64,000 nt of DNA from Exiguobacterium sp. s124 (GCF_018617485.1 NZ_JACSKH010000001.1:186001-250000); one strand, 5' to 3'. Counted from the stretch's first letter, positions 53,783-63,408 are shown. Notes: a model not told the origin generated them from the letters alone. Program-made: numbers and translations.

Positions 53783-54316
53783 ATGAAGACGGAACTTCTC
53801 GGATTATTAACGGAGCTTCACGAACGCTTCCCGTTACATGATGAGCGTATTCTCGTCATCGGATGCTCTACGAGTGAAGTGCTTGGGAAAACGATTGGAA
53901 AGGCTGGGTCCATCGACGTCGCAGAAGAGTTGATGGAGGCCTTCCTTGAATTCAAAAAGAAAACAGGTGTCCATTTGGCGTTTCAAGGGTGTGAACACAT
54001 CAACCGTGCGCTCACCGTGGAACGCCGGACGCTCAAGCAATTTGGTCTATCAGAAGTGACGGTCGTTCCTGTCCGCTCGGCGGGTGGGGCGATGTCAGAG
54101 AAGGCATATGCGAACTTCGAGGAACCATGTGTCGTCGAATCGATTCAAGCGGATGCGGGGATTGATATCGGCTCGACGTTGATCGGGATGCATTTGAAAC
54201 CAGTGGCCATCCCGGTCCGATTATCGTCGAAACATCTCGGAGAAGCGTACGTCACCTTCGCTATCACGAGACCAAAACTGATCGGTGGACCGCGAGCTCA
54301 ATACCCGAACAAATGA
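53783..54316 (+). CDS. ywlG: YwlG / UPF0340 family protein
   Basis: 177 aa. Conserved but uncharacterised protein of the TIGR01440 family: 'ILVIGCSTSEVLGKTIGKAG', 'LAFQGCEHINRALTVERRTL' and 'DIGSTLIGMHLKPVAIPVR' are typical. Start ATG 53783 after AAGTGAG; the GTG at 53774 overlaps the rpiB end. A strong bidirectional terminator follows. Confidence 0.9.
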   Translation: MKTELLGLLTELHERFPLHDERILVIGCSTSEVLGKTIGKAGSIDVAEELMEAFLEFKKKTGVHLAFQGCEHINRALTVERRTLKQFGLSEVTVVPVRSAGGAMSEKAYANFEEPCVVESIQADAGIDIGSTLIGMHLKPVAIPVRLSSKHLGEAYVTFAITRPKLIGGPRAQYPNK

Positions 54317-54365
54317 AAAAAAGCATCGCATTCAGGTTTTTCGACCGAATGCGATGCTTTTTTTG
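54316..54365. terminator. Bidirectional terminator ywlG / esterase
   Basis: 18-bp stem AAAAAAAGCATCGCATTC / GAATGCGATGCTTTTTTT, 13-base loop. Confidence 0.92.
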
Positions 54366-54368
54366 TGA

Positions 54369-55154
54369 TTATAGTTCTTCGCCAAACAAATACGACACGA
54401 CCATCGGGAAGCGCTCGCGCCAGGCGAGCTCATTGTGAACGCCCTCCTCGATCACTTCGAAGCGGATGTGCTCGACCTTGTCTTTTAACAAGTTGTACAC
54501 GCGTTCGCTCGACTCACGATACATCTCGTTCGTCGGTCCGTCCTCCATCGGTTCCTCGACTTCTTTGGCACCGACGTCTAAATAGAGACGTTCGACACCT
54601 TTCAGTTCACTCGCCTCAATCAATTGCTCCAGCTCAGTTTGATTGAACCAGAAGGCAGATGATAAGGAAGCAACGCGCTTAAAGATTTCAGGATACACAC
54701 ACGCTGCGTAGATTGAGATGAGTCCACCCATCGAGCTCCCCATCATCGCTGTTTCGTCGGGAAGAGTCCGATAGTCGGCATCGATCATCGGCTTTAATTC
54801 TTGGGCGATATATTCGATATATGCCGATCCTTCTCCACCGAGGACGATGTCGCGTCCGAGCAGGCTATCCCCGATATACGGATTTTCCCACGGTCCATAC
54901 TCATCGAGTCGTTTTTCCCCAGGTGCGCTATCGATGGCGACGACGATCAAGTCGCGTTTCGAGGCGTCTAAGTATTCACTGACGCGCCAACTCATATTGT
55001 AGCTCGCTTCCTCGTCTGCGAAACAGTTTTGCCCGTCATGCATATAGAGGACGGGATAACGTTTCTCAGATGTCTCGTAATCTGCTGGTGTGTAGATTCG
55101 GACCGTTCGGCTACGTTCAAACGGGGTAATTGTAATGTCTTTTGTCTCAATCAT
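54369..55154 (-). CDS. Alpha/beta-hydrolase, enterochelin esterase-like
   Basis: 261 aa, no signal peptide. 'KRYPVLYMHDGQNCFADEE' and the nucleophile elbow 'TAMMGSSMGGLISIYAA' are typical of the esterase-D/Fes-like group; a C-terminal His is in 'EEGVHNELAWRERFP'. Probably a carboxylesterase, substrate unknown. ATG after GAGGAGG. Lies on the opposite strand, inserted between ywlG and glyA. Confidence 0.85.
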   Translation of the reverse strand: MIETKDITITPFERSRTVRIYTPADYETSEKRYPVLYMHDGQNCFADEEASYNMSWRVSEYLDASKRDLIVVAIDSAPGEKRLDEYGPWENPYIGDSLLGRDIVLGGEGSAYIEYIAQELKPMIDADYRTLPDETAMMGSSMGGLISIYAACVYPEIFKRVASLSSAFWFNQTELEQLIEASELKGVERLYLDVGAKEVEEPMEDGPTNEMYRESSERVYNLLKDKVEHIRFEVIEEGVHNELAWRERFPMVVSYLFGEEL

Positions 55155-55286
55155 GAAGTGACCTCCTCACAGTTACATTCTTTCTAATGATACCCATCTT
55201 TTCACCTGATTATAGCGATACCCAAAAAAAGATGCGTGTGGTACGATGGGGGTGTTGATTTTTAGACATTTAGAGGGGGTCTTCAC

Positions 55287-56540
55287 ATGGTAAACACGAC
55301 GAAGTTAAAAGTGCAGGATGCGGAATTGTTTGAGGCAATGCAACACGAGCTCGGTCGTCAACGCGACAACATCGAACTCATCGCTTCAGAAAACTTTGTT
55401 TCAGAAGCGGTCATGGAAGCGCAAGGAGGCGTATTGACGAACAAATATGCCGAAGGATATCCGGGACGCCGTTACTATGGCGGCTGTGAGTTTGTCGACG
55501 TCGCTGAAAACTTGGCGCGCGACCGTGCGAAAGCATTGTTCGGTGCAGAACATGCGAACGTACAACCACACTCAGGTGCACAAGCAAACATGGCGGTCTA
55601 TTTCACAGTGCTTGAAGCAGGAGACACGGTGCTCGGGATGAACCTTTCACACGGTGGTCACTTGACGCACGGTAGCCCGGTCAACTTCTCTGGTGTGCAA
55701 TATAACTTCGTCGAATACGGTGTAGACAAAGAGACAGAACACATCGACTATGACGTCGTCGCAGCACTCGCAAAAGAACATAAACCAAAATTGATTGTCG
55801 CAGGAGCTTCGGCTTACCCGCGCACAATTGACTTCGCGAAGTTCCGTGAAATCGCGGACAGTGTCGATGCATATCTCATGGTCGATATGGCACACATTGC
55901 TGGACTCGTGGCAGCAGGTCTTCACCCGAACCCGGTCGAGCATGCGGATTTCGTCACGACGACGACGCACAAGACACTCCGTGGACCGCGTGGCGGTATG
56001 ATTCTCTGTAAAGAAGAGTTTGCGAAAGCGATCGACAAGTCGATCTTCCCAGGAATTCAAGGTGGTCCCCTCATGCACGTCATCGCAGCAAAAGCGGTCG
56101 CGTTCGGAGAGGCGCTCCAACCGGAATTCAAAGAGTATCAGCGTCAAGTCATCGCAAATGCGCAAGCACTTGCGGCTGGTCTTGAAGAAGAAGGGCTCCG
56201 AATCGTATCGGGCGGAACGGATAACCATCTCTTGCTCGTCGACCTTCAAGGAATTGACATCACAGGGAAAGCGGCGGAGCACGCACTCGATGCTGCAGGG
56301 ATCACGGTCAATAAAAACACGATTCCATTCGACCCGGCATCTCCGTTCGTCACAAGCGGGATCCGTCTCGGGACAGCTGCCATGACGACACGTGGATTCA
56401 AAGAAGACGATATGCAAGAAGTGGCACGCCTAATCGGTCGTGTGCTCAAACATCATGAAGACGAGTCGGTACTCGCAGAAGCACTCCAAGACGTGCGAAC
56501 GTTAACTGCGAAGTTCCCACTTTACCCAGAACGAGGCTGA
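55287..56540 (+). CDS. glyA: Serine hydroxymethyltransferase
   Basis: 417 aa PLP enzyme moving a one-carbon unit from Ser to tetrahydrofolate. '[19 protein letters not shown]' at the N-terminus and PLP-lysine motif '[17 protein letters not shown]' are intact. ATG after AGAGGGGG. The next gene begins four bases after the stop. Confidence 0.97.
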   Translation: MVNTTKLKVQDAELFEAMQHELGRQRDNIELIASENFVSEAVMEAQGGVLTNKYAEGYPGRRYYGGCEFVDVAENLARDRAKALFGAEHANVQPHSGAQANMAVYFTVLEAGDTVLGMNLSHGGHLTHGSPVNFSGVQYNFVEYGVDKETEHIDYDVVAALAKEHKPKLIVAGASAYPRTIDFAKFREIADSVDAYLMVDMAHIAGLVAAGLHPNPVEHADFVTTTTHKTLRGPRGGMILCKEEFAKAIDKSIFPGIQGGPLMHVIAAKAVAFGEALQPEFKEYQRQVIANAQALAAGLEEEGLRIVSGGTDNHLLLVDLQGIDITGKAAEHALDAAGITVNKNTIPFDPASPFVTSGIRLGTAAMTTRGFKEDDMQEVARLIGRVLKHHEDESVLAEALQDVRTLTAKFPLYPERG

Positions 56541-56544
56541 GTCA

Positions 56545-57489
56545 ATGGACATCCGGACACTAGCAGAACGAGAGCTCTCCGAACTCCCATTGATCGATAT
56601 GACGGAATGGTTGGCTCGTAAAGGGGAACACGATCCGTCTTTCCGTCTTGTCGCCAGCGAGTTCGGGGTCATTACGACGCTCCTCGACCACGGCTATTAC
56701 GAAGAAGCGAGCGAACGGATCGTACCGCTCCTCGGGATGAAAGTGCCCGCAGCGTTCCATCGACTAGGTCTTGCGCTAGAAGTGAAAGCGAACGGGAAAA
56801 AAGCGGCCAAGCGCCGCTTTCGTTCGTTCTCATCGGCCGTCATCCAGCATTCGGATTTAGCCGAGTGGCGACAGGCGTTCAAGTTTGATAAGAAATGGTT
56901 AGGTCTTCCGCTCGTCGTCGGGCTTGCTGCCGCCGCGCTCATCTTTTGGCCAGATGCTGAACCTCCGATTGTCCCGCCGAGCGAGACGGACCAAGTCGTC
57001 GTCGAGACGGTGACGGAGGAAGAGGCGATGGCGGAGCGTCTGAAGGAACTCGAAGCAGAAGTCGCCCGACTCGAGAAGGAAAATGAGCAGCTACAAGATC
57101 AAGAAGAAGCGCCAAGTGATGTGAAGGAAGAAAAGTCGACTCCAGCGCCGGACGTCGTTCCGTTAGCGGAGGTCGAAGCGCTTGTACAAGACAAACAGTA
57201 CGAGCAAGCTGAACAGTTGCTTGATGGGAAAGCGAAAGCCGGTCAAGAGCAGGCGGTCGGATTTTATCGCCTCCTTGTCGACAACAAGTTAGGTGAGGCG
57301 ACAATCGCTGACTATGCGGCTTATCTCGAATCCTATCCAGAGTCTGGGTACAAGGCGGACGTCCTATGGATGAAAGGGATCGCCGAGAAAAAAGCGGACG
57401 ATCCCGCTTATCGGGATACGCTGACGACCGTGTCAGAGATGGAAGGAACGTATTGGGCGCCGATTGCAAAATCTGTGCTCGACGAGTAA
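56545..57489 (+). CDS. Single-TM coiled-coil/TPR-like protein downstream of glyA
   Basis: 314 aa, family not recognised. The N-terminal ~110 residues are cytoplasmic and helical, then one TM helix ('LPLVVGLAAAALIFWPDAEP'). A Glu-rich coiled coil (about 160-195) and TPR-like helices ('QYEQAEQLLDGKAKAGQEQ' and on) complete it. The geometry suggests an envelope scaffold. Co-transcribed with glyA (4-base gap, ribosome site within the glyA end). Confidence 0.65.
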   Translation: MDIRTLAERELSELPLIDMTEWLARKGEHDPSFRLVASEFGVITTLLDHGYYEEASERIVPLLGMKVPAAFHRLGLALEVKANGKKAAKRRFRSFSSAVIQHSDLAEWRQAFKFDKKWLGLPLVVGLAAAALIFWPDAEPPIVPPSETDQVVVETVTEEEAMAERLKELEAEVARLEKENEQLQDQEEAPSDVKEEKSTPAPDVVPLAEVEALVQDKQYEQAEQLLDGKAKAGQEQAVGFYRLLVDNKLGEATIADYAAYLESYPESGYKADVLWMKGIAEKKADDPAYRDTLTTVSEMEGTYWAPIAKSVLDE

Positions 57490-57514
57490 GGTGTTGCGCG
57501 AGCAACGCCTTTTC
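57488..57514 (+). terminator. Terminator after the glyA-linked gene
   Basis: AAGGTGTTGC / GCAACGCCTT, GCGA tetraloop, TTTTC tail (short). Confidence 0.6.
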
Positions 57515-57588
57515 TCATGAAATTCTAATGAAGATCACCACGACTTCTCGTTTTCGCATCGTATGATGCGAATAGGAGGGATGCGTGA

Positions 57589-57837
57589 ATGAAACGTTTA
57601 CTAAAAACAATTGGGACTAGCCTGTTAGCGATTGGTCTGATGGCCATCGGGCTTGCCGGTTTTCTATTCTTTACGTCGCCGGGGCAATCGAGCCTGACAC
57701 AGCTGTCGCTCGCGGCGATTGATATCGAGCAACGGATTGAACAAGTCGATGCAACGTGGGATCAATGGGAAGACCGTCTCGAAAGACAAGTAGAATCAAC
57801 AATCCCAGAAGACGTCCGTCTGTTTTTTGCGGATTGA
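57589..57837 (+). CDS. Small single-TM protein
   Basis: 82 aa. N-terminal TM ('LLAIGLMAIGLAGFLFFTSP') then an acidic, helical extracellular-like tail ('DATWDQWEDRLERQVESTIP'). Not recognised. ATG follows AGGAGGG; has its own terminator and precedes a two-component system. Confidence 0.6.
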   Translation: MKRLLKTIGTSLLAIGLMAIGLAGFLFFTSPGQSSLTQLSLAAIDIEQRIEQVDATWDQWEDRLERQVESTIPEDVRLFFAD

Positions 57838-57859
57838 TTTCGGGAAATGAATCATAATG

Positions 57860-57886
57860 CGTCGAGCGGTCCGCTCGGCGTTTTTT
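57860..57886 (+). terminator. Terminator after the small TM protein gene
   Basis: CGTCGAGC / GCTCGGCG, GGTCC loop, T6. Confidence 0.8.
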
Positions 57887-57902
57887 CAAAGGGGTGAACA
57901 GG

Positions 57903-58580
57903 ATGCAGACGATTCTGGTCGTAGAAGATGATTCAAAAATCGCACGGTTACTGGAGTTGGAGTTGAAGCATGCAGGGTATGAAGTCGTCGTGGCGACAGA
58001 TGGGCGTAGCGGTTTAGAACGGGCCGTCGCCGACGACATCGACCTCGTCTTGCTCGATATCATGCTGCCTCAAATGAGCGGACTCGAGGTGGTCCGTCGA
58101 TTGAAGGAAGAGAGACCACTGTTGCCCGTTCTCATGGTGACGGCGCGAGGGGACCGCTATGACAAAGTGAGTGGGCTTGACCTAGGTGCTGATGACTACA
58201 TCACGAAACCGTTCGAAATAGAAGAAGTGCTCGCTCGAATCCGGGCGTTTTTACGCATGCGCCAGCTTGTTCGACAGGACCATTCCGAACATGTCCTGAC
58301 CTATGAGACACTCAAAGTCGATGTGAATCGGCATGAGGTGTATTGCGAGGGAAATAAAGTTGATTTGACACGGCGTGAGTTTGATTTGTTGGTCTTCTTT
58401 TTAGAGCACCCTGAGCGTGTGTTGACACGAGATCAACTCGTCGAACACGTATGGGGATTTGATTACTTCGGTGATACGAACGTCGTGGACGTGTATGTTC
58501 GTTACGTCCGAAAGAAACTGACCGGTTCTTGGATTCAAACCGTCCGAGGCGTCGGCTATATGTTAAAGCGTGGTGAGTGA
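57903..58580 (+). CDS. OmpR/PhoB-family response regulator
   Basis: 225 aa. Receiver domain ('TILVVEDDSKIARLLELEL', phospho-Asp in 'LVLLDIMLPQMSG', Lys in 'YITKPFEIEE') and a winged-helix DNA-binding domain ('VDLTRREFDLLVFFLEHP', 'GFDYFGDTNVVDVYVRYVRK'). ATG 57903 after AAAGGGGTG. Overlaps its histidine kinase. Resembles ArlR-type regulators; regulon unknown. Confidence 0.92.
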   Translation: MQTILVVEDDSKIARLLELELKHAGYEVVVATDGRSGLERAVADDIDLVLLDIMLPQMSGLEVVRRLKEERPLLPVLMVTARGDRYDKVSGLDLGADDYITKPFEIEEVLARIRAFLRMRQLVRQDHSEHVLTYETLKVDVNRHEVYCEGNKVDLTRREFDLLVFFLEHPERVLTRDQLVEHVWGFDYFGDTNVVDVYVRYVRKKLTGSWIQTVRGVGYMLKRGE

Positions 58581-58582
58581 GC

Positions 58583-59818
58583 ATGTTACGGACAAAAATC
58601 GCTTGGGCGATGACGGGCTTCATGTTGTTGCTCCTTCTCATCTCGTTTGGCACGACATGGTTCGTCGCTAGGCAGGAGATTGTCGATTCACGTTTTGACG
58701 TGTTACAACAAGCGTTAAACCTATTGGAAGAAGACGTTCGAAACAGTGATGCGGTACTGTCCCTTCACGAAGATAGTGTCGTCTTAGAGCGTCAAGAAAA
58801 CGGAGAGTGGGGCATCATTGGCGGAGGGGTGCCAGACGGAACGACGTTTCCGATCAATTACGGCGAACCTGCACTCATTGATGACTGGTTTGTCGTCGCC
58901 ACGACAGATGGATTGGCGTTCGGATTTCAAGACCGGGCGGTGAGTGACACGATTCAAGCATTGGCGACGATTTTTCTTGTCATGTTTTTCCTTGCGGTCC
59001 TTTTGACGTTCCTCGGAACATGGTGGATTTTACGCCAAGGGTTGTTACCGTTACGTCGATTGACGGAGACGATGGAGCGCATTACGGAATCGGGCAAGTT
59101 AGAAACGATTGCCGTCGATGATGGAAAGGACGAGGTGACGACCTTATCACATGGATTCAATCATATGATTGAACGAGTCGAGGGAACGATGGAACAACAG
59201 CGACGTTTCGTCGCCGATGTTTCACATGAACTAAAAACACCGCTGACCGTTATCGAAGGATATGCGAAATTATTGCAACGTTGGGGACAAGAAGATGAGA
59301 GTGTACGCGCTGAGGCCATCGATCATATTTTGACCGAGTCGCGACAAATGCGAAACGACTTGATTGAACCGATGTTGGAATTAAATCGCTTCGCCTCACT
59401 TGAACAGGTCGACCAGGAAGACATCGACTTAGCCGAACTTGGGGAAGTGTTGACGGAAAGATTCTTACGCTCGCATGGTGTGCACGTTCCAATCAAAGCG
59501 GACGGCAGTTGGTACGGGCATCGTGAATCGCTACAACGTATTCTTGTCATCTTGATGGATAATAGTTTGAAATATGCAGAAGAGACGAGCCTCCACCTGA
59601 CAAGCAATCGTGTCGAAGTGCGCGACAGGGGACCCATTCTAACAGAAGAGATAAGAGCTCGTCTGTTCGACCGATTTTATCGATTGGATGAAGCCAGAGA
59701 TCGAAGCGGGAGTGGACTTGGGTTGGCGATTGCCAAAGAAGTCGCAGATTTGAATGGGTGGACAATCGGAAGCAAACCGAATGACCCTGACGGCAGTGTC
59801 TTTTTCCTCACTCGATGA
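58583..59818 (+). CDS. Sensor histidine kinase
   Basis: 411 aa. Two TM helices around a ~105-residue extracellular sensor region, HAMP, HisKA with 'ADVSHELKTPLTVIEGYAKL', then HATPase with N-box 'RILVILMDNSLKYAE' and 'SGSGLGLAIAKEVADLNGW'. Partner of the overlapping response regulator. ATG 58583 is preferred; GTG 58577 overlaps the regulator's stop. ArlS-like. Signal unknown. The C-terminal half is normal, so kinase activity is expected. Confidence 0.92.
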   Translation: MLRTKIAWAMTGFMLLLLLISFGTTWFVARQEIVDSRFDVLQQALNLLEEDVRNSDAVLSLHEDSVVLERQENGEWGIIGGGVPDGTTFPINYGEPALIDDWFVVATTDGLAFGFQDRAVSDTIQALATIFLVMFFLAVLLTFLGTWWILRQGLLPLRRLTETMERITESGKLETIAVDDGKDEVTTLSHGFNHMIERVEGTMEQQRRFVADVSHELKTPLTVIEGYAKLLQRWGQEDESVRAEAIDHILTESRQMRNDLIEPMLELNRFASLEQVDQEDIDLAELGEVLTERFLRSHGVHVPIKADGSWYGHRESLQRILVILMDNSLKYAEETSLHLTSNRVEVRDRGPILTEEIRARLFDRFYRLDEARDRSGSGLGLAIAKEVADLNGWTIGSKPNDPDGSVFFLTR

Positions 59819-59926
59819 TGAATATTTCGTATTTTCTCATCAACTTCTAATGAAGCCTTAAATGCGTTCTCACGTACGAGGCTTATGATGAAAATAAGAA
59901 GAACATATCACGAGGAGGAAATGAAC

Positions 59927-60613
59927 ATGAAACGCATCGGCTGGATCATCGGAGCTTTACTTGGCGTCATGGCAATTGTAGGAATCGGATTTTATGTGAG
60001 TGGGAATCAGACGGACACAGTCATCGTCCCGCAAGCCATCAATCAAGCAAGTGACGACGCGTCACCCTCAGAAGATTCAAACGTCAACGCATCAGACGAT
60101 TCATCATCTTCACGAGTAGAAGATGACTATGAACTATACGGCACACTTGTGAGTTTAACAAAAGAGGACGTCACAATCAGCTTCAATGGGAAAGAATCGA
60201 CGTATCGCTTGGCACAAACGCATGAAATCGACGACGATACACCGCAAGTCGGTGACCGCGTGAAACTCGAATTGAATCGAAGCGATGAAGTGAAAGAAGT
60301 GGACCGTGAGAGCGGAGATGACGATGCATACATTACTGGAACGCTCGTCCAACTCACAGATCAAGAAGTCACGATTAACATCGATGGAACAGACGAAACG
60401 TATCCACTCGCTTCACGCTCTGAAATTGACGACGACACACCACGGGTCGGAGATCGCGTCAAACTTGAATTGAATCGAGATCAAGAAGTCATCGAAGTGG
60501 ACAATGAATCTGAGGACGACCAATATGAGCAAGACGATTCCTCACAAGACGATTCCTCACAAGACGACTCATCTCAAGATGATTCTAGTGAAGATGAGCG
60601 CGAAAACGATTAA
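59927..60613 (+). CDS. Membrane-anchored protein with two tandem repeats and DDSSQ tail
   Basis: 228 aa. N-terminal TM/signal segment, a Ser/Asp-rich linker, then two ~65-residue repeats. Each runs 'Y-x-GTLV-x-L', 'VTI', 'TY-x-LA', 'EIDDDTP-x-VGDRVKLELNR' and ends in E-V-x-E-V-D. The C-terminus is four DDSSQ-type units encoded by a 15-base DNA repeat (about 60532-60592). Repeats resemble small beta-barrel (DUF5666/OB-like) folds; strongly acidic and possibly cation-binding. ATG 59927 after GAGGAGGA. Directly downstream of the two-component pair and may be its target (inference). Confidence 0.7.
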   Translation: MKRIGWIIGALLGVMAIVGIGFYVSGNQTDTVIVPQAINQASDDASPSEDSNVNASDDSSSSRVEDDYELYGTLVSLTKEDVTISFNGKESTYRLAQTHEIDDDTPQVGDRVKLELNRSDEVKEVDRESGDDDAYITGTLVQLTDQEVTINIDGTDETYPLASRSEIDDDTPRVGDRVKLELNRDQEVIEVDNESEDDQYEQDDSSQDDSSQDDSSQDDSSEDEREND

Positions 60614-60627
60614 TCAAGTGACGAAGA

Positions 60628-60658
60628 AGAACTAATCTTAACTGATTGGTTCTTTTTT
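60628..60658 (+). terminator. Terminator after the repeat protein
   Basis: AGAACTAATC / GATTGGTTCT stem, T6. Confidence 0.85.
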
Positions 60659-60803
60659 ATATGGAAATGCGTTTACGCAAAAGCCTATAAAGAATCGCTG
60701 GAAACGTAATAATTCTGAAATCATCACAAAAATAGGTTATATGTTATGATGTACAAGAAAAATTTAGGTGGTTTTCACCGAATTGGGAATGAGGGGAACA
60801 TCA

Positions 60804-62012
60804 ATGCGGACGTACTGGGGAATCTTACTCAGTTGTATCTTGTTGAGTGGATGTGGGGCCGAGACGTTAAACGCGATTGAATTACGTCCTCTGTCATCTT
60901 ATCGAGTCGAACAAGACCCTGAGGTGACATTAACCGAACAAACAAAAGAGAAACTTCTTACATACTGTGAGCAACGACCGACCGACGTCTTACCGAAACG
61001 TAGGGCGAAGGTGGCGGAAGTGACATTTCGTCATCCTCTTTACGAAGCCCTTGGTTATAAAAATGTGAAATACTTTGCCGCGGGGGAAGAACGATATCTC
61101 ACTTGTGCAAACAGCAACCAATTGATGGAGCGAACGTTTGCGATTGAACCGATTCAAGAATTCGAAGCACTCGACAAAGAACGGTTCATCGAGTCAGAGG
61201 TTGTCTCGACGATTGAATTCGATCGCGTCGAGGACATGAAAGAAATTACGAGCGCTTTTAAGATGAACGATACTCATGAAGCGGTGATTGCGGATTCGGC
61301 ATTCCGCTACACGACCCCGGATACGGGTGCGCTTTACGTGACATTCGAGACAATTCGGAACGGACGAACGCTCGATCCGATTGTCGAACCGAGACTGTTC
61401 CCGTTTCAAAGTGGAGAAAATGAGGGCTATGTCTTTTTGACGAAACGGGCCGACAACCGAATCGCTCTTCAAATCGGGAAGGAACCATCGCTTAAACAAC
61501 TTGTTCTTCCGAGTATGTACGAAGCACCGTATATGAAAGTCGATGCAAAAGAAGAGGAACTCTCTCTAGAAGGAAATCATCGAGAACTAATGAAGCGGAT
61601 CATCCTATCCGAGCAACCGATTGAAGAAGATGTTTCTGAACAGACTTCACTTGCGCTATCTAAAACATATGGGACTGTTCTTGAGATTTGGGGACACGTT
61701 CGTCGACCTGTCCCGAACAAGATGTCGTCCCGACCAATCGATGACGAGATGCAACTCGCCGTCTTCGAATCAAAGCGTGATACAGTCTGGCTAGACGGAC
61801 CAAAAACCCAAGAACTATTTGATGAATTGTCTCACGTTCCAATGCGCGAGAAGCCGACTGACGCGGTCAACGTTGGACAGTTACATTTGTACCAAGAATT
61901 AACCAAACAGTCGTTTGATGTATGGAAAACGGAAACCGAGCTCTACTTGATCGACCAAAAGACGTCACGGTCTTACGAACTTCCTGTGAACGACTATTTC
62001 CAAGCCAATTAA
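60804..62012 (+). CDS. Predicted lipoprotein, unknown function
   Basis: 402 aa. Lipobox 'LLSGC' near residues 13-17 after a short signal, so lipid-anchored outside the membrane. The remaining ~385 residues are mixed alpha/beta with no domain I recognise. ATG 60804 after GAGGGG; upstream in-frame starts would bury the signal. Lies between the acidic repeat protein and upp. Confidence 0.7.
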   Translation: MRTYWGILLSCILLSGCGAETLNAIELRPLSSYRVEQDPEVTLTEQTKEKLLTYCEQRPTDVLPKRRAKVAEVTFRHPLYEALGYKNVKYFAAGEERYLTCANSNQLMERTFAIEPIQEFEALDKERFIESEVVSTIEFDRVEDMKEITSAFKMNDTHEAVIADSAFRYTTPDTGALYVTFETIRNGRTLDPIVEPRLFPFQSGENEGYVFLTKRADNRIALQIGKEPSLKQLVLPSMYEAPYMKVDAKEEELSLEGNHRELMKRIILSEQPIEEDVSEQTSLALSKTYGTVLEIWGHVRRPVPNKMSSRPIDDEMQLAVFESKRDTVWLDGPKTQELFDELSHVPMREKPTDAVNVGQLHLYQELTKQSFDVWKTETELYLIDQKTSRSYELPVNDYFQAN

Positions 62013-62115
62013 CGTTCATGGCGTCTGACCTCTGAGAAAATAGAAGTTGGCTCTACCCATCTCAACAGAGTTAGGGTACAATGCTCGAGAGAGAATGAGA
62101 GAGGAGTGAAGCAAG

Positions 62116-62745
62116 ATGGGAAAAGTACATGTTTATGACCATCCTTTGATTCAGCACAAAATGACGATTATGCGAAAAGTAGAGACGGGGACGAAGCAGT
62201 TCCGTGAACTCGTCGACGAAGTTTCTTCACTTATGGCATACGAAATCACGCGCAGCCTACCCCTAACAGACGTAGAAATTGAGACACCGGTCTCTGTTTC
62301 CACTCAAAAGATGATTGCCGGCAAGAAATTGGGAATCGTCCCTATTTTACGTGCAGGACTTGGTATGGTGGATGGGTTCCTCAAAATGATGCCGAACGTA
62401 AAAGTCGGCCATATCGGTCTCTATCGTGATCCGGAAACACTCGAGCCACACGAATACTACTTGAAGCTCCCAACAGACGTAACGGAACGCGACTTTATCG
62501 TCGTCGATCCGATGCTCGCTACGGGTGGTTCAGCCGCTGATGCCATCGCTGCTCTTAAAAAACACGGAGCGAAGTCAATTAAGTTGGCTTGTCTTTGCGC
62601 AGCACCAGAAGGCGTAGAACGTGTACAAGCAGAACATCCAGATGTAGAAATTTATCTTGCAGCACTCGATGAAAAATTAAATGATCACGGTTATATCGTT
62701 CCTGGACTTGGGGATGCGGGTGACCGTTTGTTTGGTACGAAGTAA
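62116..62745 (+). CDS. upp: Uracil phosphoribosyltransferase
   Basis: 209 aa. Converts uracil and PRPP to UMP. '[20 protein letters not shown]' at the N-terminus, '[17 protein letters not shown]', PRPP loop '[19 protein letters not shown]' and '[12 protein letters not shown]' at the end match the family closely. ATG after GAGAGGAG. In relatives it also precedes the atp operon. Confidence 0.97.
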   Translation: MGKVHVYDHPLIQHKMTIMRKVETGTKQFRELVDEVSSLMAYEITRSLPLTDVEIETPVSVSTQKMIAGKKLGIVPILRAGLGMVDGFLKMMPNVKVGHIGLYRDPETLEPHEYYLKLPTDVTERDFIVVDPMLATGGSAADAIAALKKHGAKSIKLACLCAAPEGVERVQAEHPDVEIYLAALDEKLNDHGYIVPGLGDAGDRLFGTK

Positions 62746-62750
62746 GATTG

Positions 62751-62786
62751 AAGCGAGAATCGTCTATGCGATTTTCGCTTTTTTTT
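62751..62786 (+). terminator. Terminator after upp
   Basis: AAGCGAGAATCG / CGATTTTCGCTT stem, TCTATG loop, T-rich tail. Confidence 0.9.
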
Positions 62787-63032
62787 CATGATGTATCTCG
62801 AATAATATTTGTCATTTGAAGATGTCACAAAATAGACACAAAAGTGAACGGCAGAGAATCGATATGTGAGACGAATAAATGCTTTTCCTTCTTATTTAAA
62901 TGGAATCGCGCAATTTTCCGTTTAGACGTGGCGTGAAAATGCGTCCAAAAAGAGCTTTGAGATTCCTCACAAAAAAATGGGCAAAATCGCTCGACATGGC
63001 AAAAACATCCTCGGTATACTGAAACAGGACGT

Positions 63033-63046
63033 TGAAAACGATTTCA
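63033..63046 (+). promoter_or_regulatory. Perfect CcpA cre box
   Basis: TGAAAACGATTTCA matches TGWAANCGNTNWCA at all positions, starting about six bases after the predicted transcription start; placement suits repression. Confidence 0.72.
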
Positions 63047-63083
63047 AAATGAAGTCAACGACCGTTTCGTAACTCTTTGTGAA

Positions 63084-63097
63084 CGTAAACGTTTACG
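63084..63097 (+). promoter_or_regulatory. Second, palindromic cre box
   Basis: CGTAAACGTTTACG, a perfect palindrome with 12 of 14 consensus positions, 51 bases (about five helical turns) after the first. Confidence 0.6.
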
Positions 63098-63408
63098 GAT
63101 TGAAATTTCCAAAACGTGGGGGTATAACTGAACTATTCTTCATCTGATTCCGTTTGTGAAATGTTATAAAGTCAACATTTTTATTTCAACGTTTCTTCAC
63201 ACTTTCTTTAAAAAGTGCATCGATCGTTTACTTTATGAAGTGCGTAAAACTATTGATACGACTTGATTTAAAGCGCTTTTATAATTGTGAAATTCATTGA
63301 CTTCTTATGCCATTTCTATTACTCTGAACTTGTGTGACTTTTGATGGTCACGCGAGTGTGAATCTGTGAAGAACTGAGAAGCACACCATGTGTGAAAGGG
63401 GGACCAGG

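Larger units (their letters stand above)
62787..63408 (+). promoter_or_regulatory. Long regulatory region before the atp operon
   Basis: About 620 bases without a supported gene. Holds a promoter (TCGACA 62991-62996, TATACT 63015-63020, 18-base spacer), two cre boxes just downstream, a further TATAAT at 63280-63285 with a weak -35, and a small GTGAC/GTCAC hairpin near 63334. A possible 40-codon frame at 62900 lacks a ribosome site. Confidence 0.6.

Noticed and set aside
60660-60690. TGCGTTTACGCA-like palindrome as a cre box
   Set aside because: Centre and arm polarity do not fit the CcpA consensus in either orientation.
62900-63022. 40-codon basic open frame in the long region before atpZ
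   Set aside because: No Shine-Dalgarno, overlaps the likely promoter and first cre region, and the composition looks non-coding.
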